From: Trueperaceae bacterium
Lineage (GTDB): Bacteria > Deinococcota > Deinococci > Deinococcales > Trueperaceae
Direction: 5' to 3'
Assembly: GCA_020354625.1 (NCBI GenBank)
Contig: CP070651.1
Span: forward strand, 1,666,679 to 1,730,678
Length of the DNA: 64,000 bases
The position numbers were made by a program, and so were the translations under genes. Below the pieces are notes generated by a model that saw only the letters and a list, made by a program, of their open reading frames with translations, was not told the origin of the DNA and ran no database searches. Numbering within the stretch: the stretch's first letter is position 1; the number at the start of each line of letters is the position of its first letter. This document shows positions 27,782 to 36,132 of the stretch, piece after piece.

Positions 27782-30700
27782 ATGACAAGGTATTCCGACG
27801 CCAAGACGTTGGCTTGGCCCTTAGAGAGAGACGCATGTGGTACGGGCTTTGTTGCTGACATAGAAGGACGAAAGAGCCACCGAATTCTCGCCTACGCGCT
27901 TGAGGCTTTGCTGAAGCTGCGTCATCGAGGAGCGGTGAGTGCCGATGGACACACCGGCGATGGGGCTGGCGTCTTGACACAGCTTCCCTACGATTTCTTT
28001 AGCGAGATCGCGAGTGAACAGGGTTGTGAGTTGCAACAGGAAGGAGACTTGGCCGTCGGGTTCTTCTTTATCGCCAACGATGCGCCCGCCGCTCTGATCA
28101 CGCAGCTCATCGATGACGTCGTCGAGTCGAGCTCGGTGGAGCATCTCTTCTGGCGGGATCCTCCGCTCAACGACGATGTACTGGGGGCCCAAGCACTGAG
28201 CCGACGACCCTTCATCCGACAACTCTTCATGAAGCGGCCCGCTCACCTCGACAATGCCGCTTTTGAACGGGCGCTCTATCTCACTCGCAAGCGGCTCGAA
28301 GCGCGTCTCGATGAGGCAGCTATGGGTCGGGTCTATATCTCGTCATTTTCGAGTCGTACCATCACCTACAAGGGGTTGATGGTTGCTGATCAACTGAGCA
28401 GCTTCTATCTCGATCTGGCCAATCCAAAATACAAGACATCGATCGCCGTTTTTCATCAACGTTACAGCACCAATACCGCGCCAAGATGGTCGTTGGCACA
28501 GCCCTTTCGTTTCCTCGGCCACAATGGTGAGATCAACACCCTTCAGGGAAATCTCCACTTTATGCGTGCGCGTGAACCGGCTTTCGAGTCTCCGTTGTGG
28601 GGTGAAGATGTCAAAGATCTCGTGCCGGTTATTCAGGCGGGAACCAGTGATTCCGGCGCCCTCGACAATGCATTTGAGCTACTCACGCTATCGGGCCGTG
28701 ATCCGCTTCATGCTCTGCTTATGCTCATGCCGGATGCCTACGAGGAGAATCCAGACGTCGATGACACGCTGAGAGCCTTTTATGACTACCAAGCCACGTT
28801 GATGGAGCCGTGGGATGGCCCAGCCGCCATTGCGCTCTCGGATGGTCGCTACGCGGTTGCGGCGTTGGATCGCAACGGCTTGCGCCCCCAGAGATTCAAA
28901 GTTACCAGTGGTGGCTTGGTCGTGGTCGGTTCGGAAGCAGGTCTGGTCTCGATTCCTGAGCAAGAGATCATCGAACGGGGTCGTCTCGGTCCTGGTACGA
29001 TCTTGGCAGTAGACACGGTCCAAAAGCGGTTGCTTCGTAGTGATGAAATCAAGTCGGTGTACGCGGGCAAGGAGCATTACCAGGAGTGGTTGAAAGCTTC
29101 CGTGACGCGTGCTGGTAAGCAGAAGCCAGATCCGATATCGGCCAGAGGATGGGAGCCTGAAGGGCTGAAAAGAACGCAGAAGGCTTTTGGGTATAGCCGG
29201 GAAGACTACGACCGCATATTTGAGCCGATGGTTTTCGATGGCGAGATTCCGGTCGGTTCGATGGGGGATGATACCCCACTAGCCGTGCTTTCTGAGCAAC
29301 CCCAGCAGCTTTACCGCTATTTCAAACAGCGCTTTGCACAAGTGACCAACCCTGCCATCGACCCTTTGCGCGAGCGTCTGGTGATGTCTTTAGAGACCGT
29401 GGTGGGTCCTCGCCAAGGTCTCCTGCAAGAAGTGGCACCAGCCAAGAGACTCCTCAAGTTCGATTCGCCCATCATCGATGAAGCGACGTTGCTGTGGCTT
29501 AGAAATCAGCACGAGTTTCACCCTCGTGAACTCCAGGTCCGCTTTCAGATCCGTGGGGGTCCCGGGGAGCTTGAGAGGGCCTTGCAGCGTCTCTGTGATG
29601 CTGCGGTCGAGGCGGTTTTGGGCGGGGCGGGGTTTTTGATTCTTTCAGACCGACAGATCGATGGCGATTGGGCACCCATACCGATGCTCTTGGCGACCGC
29701 TGCCGTTCACCATCGATTACGTAGGGCAGGTTTGAGAACCAAGACGGCTATCGTGATCGATAGCGGTGAACCACGTGAAGATCATCACTACGCTTGTCTC
29801 ATCGGATATGGGGCGGCTTTGGTCCATCCGTATCTGGCTTTTGCTACTGCTCGTGATGTACCAGAAAAGTCGCGACGTGACGACCCCATCAGTCTCGGGG
29901 AGGCAGTCGATAACTATGTCAAGGCGGTAGAGAAGGGTCTTCTGAAGATCATGTCGAAGATGGGGATATCCACGGTCTCGAGTTACCGGGGCTCCCAGAT
30001 ATTTGAGGCGGTCGGTGTTCAACAGGAGGTGATCGATCACTACTTCGACGGGACGCCGAGCCGTATCGGTGGTGCAAGCCTCGAAACGTTTGCAACCGAT
30101 ATTCTTCACTTCCACGCGGAGGCGTTCGGTGAGGACTCGGCCTTGCGAGACCTCGGCATCTACCGTTTTCGGAAGGCTGGAGAATACCATGCGCTTAACC
30201 CAACTGTGTTCAAGGCACTCCACAAGGCGGTTCGTACAGCGAGTTTTGAGGCCTATGAACAGTACGCTGAAGTGGTGGACCAGCGACCGGTCTGTAACCT
30301 GCGTGATCTGGTCGAGTATCGAACTGCTACGACGAGGGTACCCCTCGAGGAGGTTGAACCGGCTGATAAGATTGTGACGCGCTTTGTAACCCAAGCGATG
30401 AGCCACGGTGCCGTTTCAAGGGAGACACACGAGACGTTAGCAGTTGCCATGAATCGTTTGGGGGCCAAGAGCAACTCGGGAGAAGGTGGCGAAGATGAGC
30501 AGCGTTTCGCCCCCTATACCGAGGACAAGCCGGAGCTATCCTTCGGAGCTTGGCATCCGCAGGCCGGTGATTGGGCGAACAGCGCTATCAAGCAGGTCGC
30601 TTCCGGAAGGTTTGGGGTCACCCCTGACTATCTTGTCTCGGCCAGCGAGCTTGAAATCAAGATGGCTCAGGGTTCAAAGCCGGGTGAAGGGGGACAGATT

Positions 30701-32371
30701 CCGGGTCATAAGGTCAACGATGAGATCGCGAAAATTCGGCGTAGCGTACCTGGGGTCACCTTGATCTCTCCACCTCCGCATCACGATATCTATTCGATCG
30801 AAGATCTTGCGCAGCTCATCTACGATCTCAAACGTGTAAACAAGGACGCTCGCGTCGGAGTGAAGCTGGTGTCGACAGCCGGGGTTGGTACGATCGCCGC
30901 CGGGGTCGCCAAGGGGTATGCAGATAACATCCAGATTTCGGGACATGATGGAGGGACCGGTGCGTCCCCCCTCTCTAGTGTCAAACACGCCGGTGTCCCT
31001 TGGGAACTAGGACTTGCAGAGACGCAGCAGGTGCTTATCGAAAACAATCTGCGTGGCCGTGTAACCTTGCGGGTCGATGGTGGTCTGAAAACGGGCAGAG
31101 ATGTTGTGATTGCCGCGTTACTGGGGGCTGAGGAGTATGGCTTTGGCACGGCAGCGCTGGTGGCGGCGGGTTGCGCCATGCTTCGGCAGTGCCATCTCAA
31201 TACCTGTCCTGTCGGAGTGGCCACTCAAGATCCAAAACTTCGCAAGAAGTACGTTGGAACACCAGAGCATGTCATCAACTTCTTCGTCTATGTTGCGCAA
31301 CAGGTCAGGATGATCCTTGCTGATATGGGCGTTCGCTCTCTCGACGAGATTATCGGTAGGGTCGATCTGCTATCACCCAAGGAGACCACCCTGCCGAAAG
31401 TTGCGGGTATCGATTTATCGGCAATCCTACGCGATCCCGATCCGAGCGGACGCAAAGCGCGGCGTGCGCATCAACAGCGCAATCAGATCCCTGAACAAGA
31501 GGAGCCGCTCGACGAGCTCGTCTACCGAGATGCTCTGGAAGCTGTCGAGGCTGTGAAAACGCTAGAGAAGCACTATGAGATCTCCAATCGTGAGCGCACG
31601 GTCGGAGCGAGACTTTCAGGTGAGATCGCACGTCGCCACGGACCGGTCGGTCTCCCGCCAGGAACGCTTCAGTTCACCTTTACAGGTTCGGCTGGTCAGA
31701 GCTTCGGTGCCTTCAATCATCGTGGCGTCACCCTTCATCTTGAGGGGGAAGCGCAAGATTATGTTGGCAAGGGGATGTACGGTGGTGAGATCGTCGTACG
31801 GCCCAAGAAAGAGAGCGAGTTGCCCTCGCATCAGAACGTCATTGTAGGCAACACATTGCTTTATGGGGCGACCGGTGGCAGCCTCTACGTTGCGGGCCAG
31901 GCTGGTGAGCGCTTTTGTGTACGCAACTCGGGGGCGCGAAGCGTGGTTGAAGGGTGTGGCGATCACGGTTGTGAATATATGACCGGCGGTGTGGCCGTCG
32001 TGTTGGGTGATACCGGGCGGAATTTCGGTGCCGGTATGAGTGGAGGAGTGGCTTTTGTCTTCGATCCTCACAATACGTTTCCTGGTCGCTTCAACCCGCA
32101 AATGGTTCAGCTCGAGAGGCTCTCGGGCGGACTCGATGAGTCGCTCCTTAAGGCTATGATAGAGAGGCATTACGAGTTGACCGGCAGTAGGAGGGCCAGA
32201 GACATTCTCGGTGAATGGACCCGCCAACGTGCTCACTTCTGGCGAGTGGTGCCGCAGCCGGATTTGGAAGATGCCACGGCCAAGTCGGAAGTCTCCTACG
32301 AGGCGATTGCGCTCGAGGCTATGTTGGAGGAGTCGGGCCAGCAGAAAAATGTTCCGGAGTTGGGTTCCTGA
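27782..32371 (+). CDS. gltB: Glutamate synthase, large (alpha) subunit
   Basis: A 1529-residue enzyme making two glutamates from glutamine and 2-oxoglutarate. The glutaminase domain begins at the catalytic cysteine in ERDACGTGF (Cys 20, exposed after propeptide removal), followed by the central domain, the FMN/2-oxoglutarate barrel (GEGGEDEQRF, ISGHDGGTGASPLSS), the 3Fe-4S cysteines in CAMLRQCHLNTCPVGVATQ, and the C-terminal beta-helix GXGXG domain (GGEIVVRP to GDHGCEYMTGG). ATG 27782 follows AGGAGAGG. No gltD lies next to it, so the electron-donating subunit is elsewhere or a ferredoxin serves. Confidence 0.96.
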   Translation: MTRYSDAKTLAWPLERDACGTGFVADIEGRKSHRILAYALEALLKLRHRGAVSADGHTGDGAGVLTQLPYDFFSEIASEQGCELQQEGDLAVGFFFIANDAPAALITQLIDDVVESSSVEHLFWRDPPLNDDVLGAQALSRRPFIRQLFMKRPAHLDNAAFERALYLTRKRLEARLDEAAMGRVYISSFSSRTITYKGLMVADQLSSFYLDLANPKYKTSIAVFHQRYSTNTAPRWSLAQPFRFLGHNGEINTLQGNLHFMRAREPAFESPLWGEDVKDLVPVIQAGTSDSGALDNAFELLTLSGRDPLHALLMLMPDAYEENPDVDDTLRAFYDYQATLMEPWDGPAAIALSDGRYAVAALDRNGLRPQRFKVTSGGLVVVGSEAGLVSIPEQEIIERGRLGPGTILAVDTVQKRLLRSDEIKSVYAGKEHYQEWLKASVTRAGKQKPDPISARGWEPEGLKRTQKAFGYSREDYDRIFEPMVFDGEIPVGSMGDDTPLAVLSEQPQQLYRYFKQRFAQVTNPAIDPLRERLVMSLETVVGPRQGLLQEVAPAKRLLKFDSPIIDEATLLWLRNQHEFHPRELQVRFQIRGGPGELERALQRLCDAAVEAVLGGAGFLILSDRQIDGDWAPIPMLLATAAVHHRLRRAGLRTKTAIVIDSGEPREDHHYACLIGYGAALVHPYLAFATARDVPEKSRRDDPISLGEAVDNYVKAVEKGLLKIMSKMGISTVSSYRGSQIFEAVGVQQEVIDHYFDGTPSRIGGASLETFATDILHFHAEAFGEDSALRDLGIYRFRKAGEYHALNPTVFKALHKAVRTASFEAYEQYAEVVDQRPVCNLRDLVEYRTATTRVPLEEVEPADKIVTRFVTQAMSHGAVSRETHETLAVAMNRLGAKSNSGEGGEDEQRFAPYTEDKPELSFGAWHPQAGDWANSAIKQVASGRFGVTPDYLVSASELEIKMAQGSKPGEGGQIPGHKVNDEIAKIRRSVPGVTLISPPPHHDIYSIEDLAQLIYDLKRVNKDARVGVKLVSTAGVGTIAAGVAKGYADNIQISGHDGGTGASPLSSVKHAGVPWELGLAETQQVLIENNLRGRVTLRVDGGLKTGRDVVIAALLGAEEYGFGTAALVAAGCAMLRQCHLNTCPVGVATQDPKLRKKYVGTPEHVINFFVYVAQQVRMILADMGVRSLDEIIGRVDLLSPKETTLPKVAGIDLSAILRDPDPSGRKARRAHQQRNQIPEQEEPLDELVYRDALEAVEAVKTLEKHYEISNRERTVGARLSGEIARRHGPVGLPPGTLQFTFTGSAGQSFGAFNHRGVTLHLEGEAQDYVGKGMYGGEIVVRPKKESELPSHQNVIVGNTLLYGATGGSLYVAGQAGERFCVRNSGARSVVEGCGDHGCEYMTGGVAVVLGDTGRNFGAGMSGGVAFVFDPHNTFPGRFNPQMVQLERLSGGLDESLLKAMIERHYELTGSRRARDILGEWTRQRAHFWRVVPQPDLEDATAKSEVSYEAIALEAMLEESGQQKNVPELGS

Positions 32372-32405
32372 GCACTCCGATCGACAAGACCCACGTGCCG
32401 GTTAG

Positions 32406-32506
32406 AGCGGTTGCCAAAATTATGTAAGCAGGTATCATCCAAGAAACGGGTTACAGGACGGTATTTCTCCCACTGACTTTTTCTTTGATCAGATGATACC
32501 TGCTTT
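32406..32506. repeat. Dispersed repeat, copy 1, with 14-bp inverted ends
   Basis: Core 32426-32505 is 80 bases bounded by perfect 14-base inverted repeats (AAGCAGGTATCATC and its complement). The shared sequence starts about 20 bases earlier with AGCGGTTGCC. A second copy of the same 80-base length is at 46709-46788, with about 71 of 80 bases identical by eye. This copy sits between the convergent gltB and kinase genes. TTAGAGC occurs on both sides (32402-32408 and 32504-32510), which could be a target duplication. Confidence 0.85.
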
Positions 32507-32539
32507 AGAGCATCGGCAGTTCGTACGCCAGAGGGGTAG

Positions 32540-34399
32540 CTACCCTTCATACGCTGCCACCACACCGTTGAGCGTCGCCACGACGATACCCTCTCCAGAG
32601 GGCATCGGGCTCGCTTGGATGGGGTGGTGGACAACTTGATCTGTCCAGAGCTGTGCGCCCGAACGAGCGTCGAACGCGAGGAATTCTCCAGTTTCGGTTG
32701 CTACATATAGCGTACCCGCGGCGACCACAGGTGTTGCGGTAACCGGGCCGGGGAGCGCCTGACTCCAGACATCGTCGCCCGTCAGGAGAGACAAACAGTG
32801 TAAACGAGAACCCCAAGTCGCCACAAATACGAAGTTCTGCCAAGCCACCGGGGTGGTCCATAACTCGGCGGCGAGATCATAGCTCCACAACACCTCGAGT
32901 TTCTGCATGTCGAACGCGTGGAGTTCGCCGCGACGTTCAGGGAGCAGCAGGATACCCCTTTGTGCAGAGGGTGGTGCGGCTACCAAACCTCCGACCTCGA
33001 CGCGGTAGAGCCCTCTGCCTGTCTTCGCTTCTACGCTGTGCAACCAGCCGTCGGTGGTAAAGAATACGACCTGAGAACGGTGGATGATGGGAGGGGTTGC
33101 TGCCGCAGAATCGGCCGAGTAGGTCCAAAGGCGTTCGCGGTTCTGATCGAATAGCAGCGCTTCCCCAAGCTGGTTGGTGGCAACAAGGCCGTCTCCGTAG
33201 GGGAGAAGACCGACGATATTCGCTGCCGAATCCCGCCAGAGTGTTTCCCCATTGGGCCACGAGATCGTTTGGAGGCTGCCGTCACGACTCGTTACATAGA
33301 GCCGGTCGTGAGCAAAGATGGGAGGAGTGCTCACCTCGTCATCAGCTTCAAAGATCGCGTGTACCCCACCGTCCTCTGGCCTCAATACCACGAGTTGATC
33401 GTTGCGTGAACCGATCAGCAGAAAACTGGCTGCCGATGCGATCCCTGCCGGCCATTGCGGACCATCTTGGAGCTTCACCCGCCACTTGCGCCGCAACAGA
33501 TGGGGGGTGGCGGGTCCGTGTGGATAGACGCCGCGTCGCGAAGGCCCCGCCAAGGGGATATGGGTCGTCTTTCGCGTCGAGGCTGCTAGGATCGATCGAA
33601 GCGTGTCCGCGACAGCATAGCCCGAAATGGGCCGTTGCCCCGGCTCCTTCTGTAAAAGCGAACTGATGAGTCGAGAGAGCGGTGGGGGGATGAGTGGGTT
33701 CAGCTCGGTGGGTGGTGTGAGGTTGCCGTAAACGTGTTGGTAGAGTACGGCTTGATCGTTATCCGCATCGAAGGGGGCTAAGCCGGTGGAGGCTCGATAG
33801 AGGACAGCCCCGAATGAATAGAGATCGGTGTGTGCCCCGGTGGCATCCCCTTGTGCCTGCTCAGGAGCCATATACTGCGGTGTTCCGAGCGTGAAACCTG
33901 TCCGGGTGAGTTGTTTCGATGTCTCGGTGAGTTGAACCAGACCGAAATCCATCACTTTCGGATGGCCTTGAGAGGAGAGCAGGATGTTTCGAGGGGTGAG
34001 GTCGCGATGAACCATGCCGAGACGATGTACGTAACCGAGCGTTTCGGCTACGGTGATGGCGGCTTCGAGCAGCGCTTGAAAACCTTCAGTATCGGATTCG
34101 AGGGGTCCGAGATCGGTAAATGGGCCGCCTTCGATCAGCTCCATGGCGAAGTAGATCGTTTCCCCTGTACCGAGATCGAAGATGCTGACGATCCCAGGAT
34201 GGCTGAGTTTGGCTAGTGCCTGAATCTCCCTGCGGAATCGTGCGCTGTCCGATTCGGTGAGATGTGGCCTCAGAACCTTGAGGGCGACTTCTCTCTCGAG
34301 GTGACGGTCGTGAGCCCGAAAGACTTGCGCCATGCCTCCCTGACCCAATGTACCTGCGATATCGTAGCGGCCATCGACAACCTCTCCCGGTTCAAACAT
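32540..34399 (-). CDS. Serine/threonine protein kinase with C-terminal PQQ beta-propeller
   Basis: A 619-residue soluble protein. Residues about 10-270 are a Hanks-type kinase: GTLGQGGMAQVFRA (nucleotide loop), VALKVL (lysine), VHRDLTPRNILL (catalytic loop), VMDFGLV, and the GTPQYMAPEQA activation end. Residues about 310-619 are PQQ/WD-like repeats each with a LW or VW near the strand end (GETLWRDS, LEVLWSYD, DDVWSQAL, GAQLWTDQ). There is no membrane helix between the two. The layout matches Deinococcus radiodurans RqkA, a kinase stimulated by DNA damage and PQQ. The ligand and targets here are unknown. Confidence 0.88.
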   Translation of the reverse strand: MFEPGEVVDGRYDIAGTLGQGGMAQVFRAHDRHLEREVALKVLRPHLTESDSARFRREIQALAKLSHPGIVSIFDLGTGETIYFAMELIEGGPFTDLGPLESDTEGFQALLEAAITVAETLGYVHRLGMVHRDLTPRNILLSSQGHPKVMDFGLVQLTETSKQLTRTGFTLGTPQYMAPEQAQGDATGAHTDLYSFGAVLYRASTGLAPFDADNDQAVLYQHVYGNLTPPTELNPLIPPPLSRLISSLLQKEPGQRPISGYAVADTLRSILAASTRKTTHIPLAGPSRRGVYPHGPATPHLLRRKWRVKLQDGPQWPAGIASAASFLLIGSRNDQLVVLRPEDGGVHAIFEADDEVSTPPIFAHDRLYVTSRDGSLQTISWPNGETLWRDSAANIVGLLPYGDGLVATNQLGEALLFDQNRERLWTYSADSAAATPPIIHRSQVVFFTTDGWLHSVEAKTGRGLYRVEVGGLVAAPPSAQRGILLLPERRGELHAFDMQKLEVLWSYDLAAELWTTPVAWQNFVFVATWGSRLHCLSLLTGDDVWSQALPGPVTATPVVAAGTLYVATETGEFLAFDARSGAQLWTDQVVHHPIQASPMPSGEGIVVATLNGVVAAYEG

Positions 34400-34434
34400 C
34401 GTACACTCGGCTAGGAATTGATCTCGGTGTCGGG

Positions 34435-34647
34435 TTACGAATCCTGCTCGAGAGCTTCTAAGATCTGCGGATCTAGTTGTCCATCTTCCACGGCTTTGTT
34501 GAGCATTTCGATCCCGAGACGGACAACCTCTGATTTGGACACGAGGCGTTCCGGGTTAGAGAGCTGATAGGCCGTCTTGGTGAGAAGGGAGTCTTGCTCT
34601 TCTGTAATCACTACCTGTAGCCGCTTGCTTTTTTCCCTCTTGGGCAC
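34435..34647 (-). CDS. Small ribbon-helix-helix DNA-binding protein
   Basis: A 70-residue protein reading KRLQVVITEEQDSLLTKTAY, then SKSEVVRLGIEMLNKAVEDG: a beta strand plus two helices typical of ribbon-helix-helix (CopG/MetJ-like) repressors. The GTG at 34647 has GGAGG 6 bases upstream; the longer frame reaching 34854 would run through the promoter region and into murA. It is divergent from murA, with inverted repeat AGTGTA-N6-TACACT between, so autoregulation is likely. No toxin partner is adjacent. Confidence 0.75.
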   Translation of the reverse strand: MPKREKSKRLQVVITEEQDSLLTKTAYQLSNPERLVSKSEVVRLGIEMLNKAVEDGQLDPQILEALEQDS

Positions 34648-34694
34648 GATCCGCCTCCGTAATAGGAAGGTATTTCGACTCGTCAAGTAGATAA

Positions 34695-34712
34695 AGTGTA
34701 GCATTTTACACT
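34695..34712. promoter_or_regulatory. Inverted repeat between the ribbon-helix-helix gene and murA
   Basis: AGTGTA, six bases, TACACT: a perfect inverted repeat of the size bound by ribbon-helix-helix dimers. A further TACACT is the murA -10 box at 34741-34746. Confidence 0.5.
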
Positions 34713-34717
34713 CTTGC

Positions 34718-34746
34718 TTGACAATGCCAAAGTACATAGCTACACT
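34718..34746 (+). promoter_or_regulatory. Promoter of murA
   Basis: TTGACA (34718-34723), 17 bases, TACACT (34741-34746). Predicted +1 is about 34753. Confidence 0.82.
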
Positions 34747-34819
34747 ACCTATGATATTGTTGTGTAAGTTACGCATCAAAGGTAGGTAGTTGCGTCGAAA
34801 AGAGTGGGTGGTACAAGCG

Positions 34820-36121
34820 ATGACCAACAATGCTTCGAATGAAGCCCTCACCATTCAGGGCGGAACGCCGCTCAGCGGTGAGGTCACCGTCAAGCGCGCG
34901 AAGAACTCCGCTCTCTACCTCATCCTTGCGTCTCTGCTCACAACAGAACCCATCCGCTTACAAGATGTTCCTAGGTTGAGTGACGTAGATGTGATTTTGG
35001 ATATTCTCCGTCACGTCGGCGTCGACGTCCGTTGGCACGGGCGAGACCTCTTTTTGCAAGCAAAACATATCCATACCTGTAGTGCCCCCTACAGCCTTGT
35101 AAGTAAAATGCGCGCCAGCTTCGTGATCATGGGCGCGTTGCTCGCTCGCTGCGGTGAGTCGCGGGTTTCCATGCCAGGGGGTTGCGCTTTTGGGCCTCGT
35201 CCGATCGATCGCCATATCCGAGCCTTTAAGTCTCTAGGGGTCACCATCAGCGAAGAGGGCGGCGATTTCTACGCACGTCGTGACGATCTATTGAGCGGAC
35301 GTGTCGTTTTTGAAGCGCCTACGGTTGGAGGTACCCAGAACGTTATTTTGGCCTGTGCGGCCTCGAGCCGAGAGGTCATCATCGAGAATGCTGCGCTCGA
35401 ACCCGAAGTTGGTGATCTCTGCACCATGTTGAGCGAGATGGGTGCTGAGATTACAGGGGCGGGTACTTCGGTGATCACGATTCGGGGGGTCGAGGGACTC
35501 AAGGGGGTTACCTACAGACCCATCTCGGATCGAATCGAGGCAGGGACGTTCATGATGGCTACGGCGGCGACGCGCGGAGTCGTTACGCTCCGGGATGTCG
35601 ATGCTGGAATCTTTGGACAGGTGATCGACAAACTACGAGAGTCTGGTGTGCGCATAGAGGTGGAAGAGGCGAATAGTCTTCTGGTCGACGCGCGCGGTGA
35701 GTTGCGGCCGATAGATGTGGAAGCGACGGAGTACCCCGGGTTTCCTACCGATTTGCAAGCGCCTTTCAGTTCGTACCTCGCTACGATCCCTGGTCGGTCC
35801 ACGGTGAGAGACCGTGTCTATCCCGATCGATTCACACACGTAGCAGAGCTGCAACGGGCAGGTGTCGATCTCAAGCTCAACGATCGTACGCTGGAGATCT
35901 TTGGGGGTGACCTGTCTCCGGCCCGACTCCATGCCGCGGATATTCGCGCGGGTGGGGCCCTGGTGATTGCAGCTCTTGCAGCGCCCGGGAGATCTGTGGT
36001 GACGGGTGTCAAATACCTAGACCGAGGTTACGAAGCGCTTGGCGAGCGCTTGCGTGGGCTCGGTGCGAATGTCCACCGGTTCGGGATCCCGCGAGATCTC
36101 GCCACGGGTACGTACGGGTAG
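34820..36121 (+). CDS. murA: UDP-N-acetylglucosamine 1-carboxyvinyltransferase
   Basis: A 433-residue enzyme adding enolpyruvate to UDP-GlcNAc, the first committed step of peptidoglycan synthesis. Family marks are LTIQGGTPLSGEVTVKRAKNSAL at the start (split: LTIQGGTPLSGEV, TVKRAKNSAL), SMPGGCAFGPRPIDRHI with the catalytic and fosfomycin-binding cysteine, and EYPGFPTDLQAPF near residue 300. The ATG at 34820 has GGGTGG 8 bases upstream; TTG 34790 is an alternative. AKN is preceded by R where Gly is usual, a small deviation. It is divergent from the ribbon-helix-helix gene. Confidence 0.93.
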   Translation: MTNNASNEALTIQGGTPLSGEVTVKRAKNSALYLILASLLTTEPIRLQDVPRLSDVDVILDILRHVGVDVRWHGRDLFLQAKHIHTCSAPYSLVSKMRASFVIMGALLARCGESRVSMPGGCAFGPRPIDRHIRAFKSLGVTISEEGGDFYARRDDLLSGRVVFEAPTVGGTQNVILACAASSREVIIENAALEPEVGDLCTMLSEMGAEITGAGTSVITIRGVEGLKGVTYRPISDRIEAGTFMMATAATRGVVTLRDVDAGIFGQVIDKLRESGVRIEVEEANSLLVDARGELRPIDVEATEYPGFPTDLQAPFSSYLATIPGRSTVRDRVYPDRFTHVAELQRAGVDLKLNDRTLEIFGGDLSPARLHAADIRAGGALVIAALAAPGRSVVTGVKYLDRGYEALGERLRGLGANVHRFGIPRDLATGTYG

Positions 36122-36132
36122 CTTTTGACTTC

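Noticed and set aside
34435..34647. A toxin-antitoxin pair built on the ribbon-helix-helix protein
   Set aside because: No small toxin-sized gene lies beside it; its neighbours are the kinase and murA.
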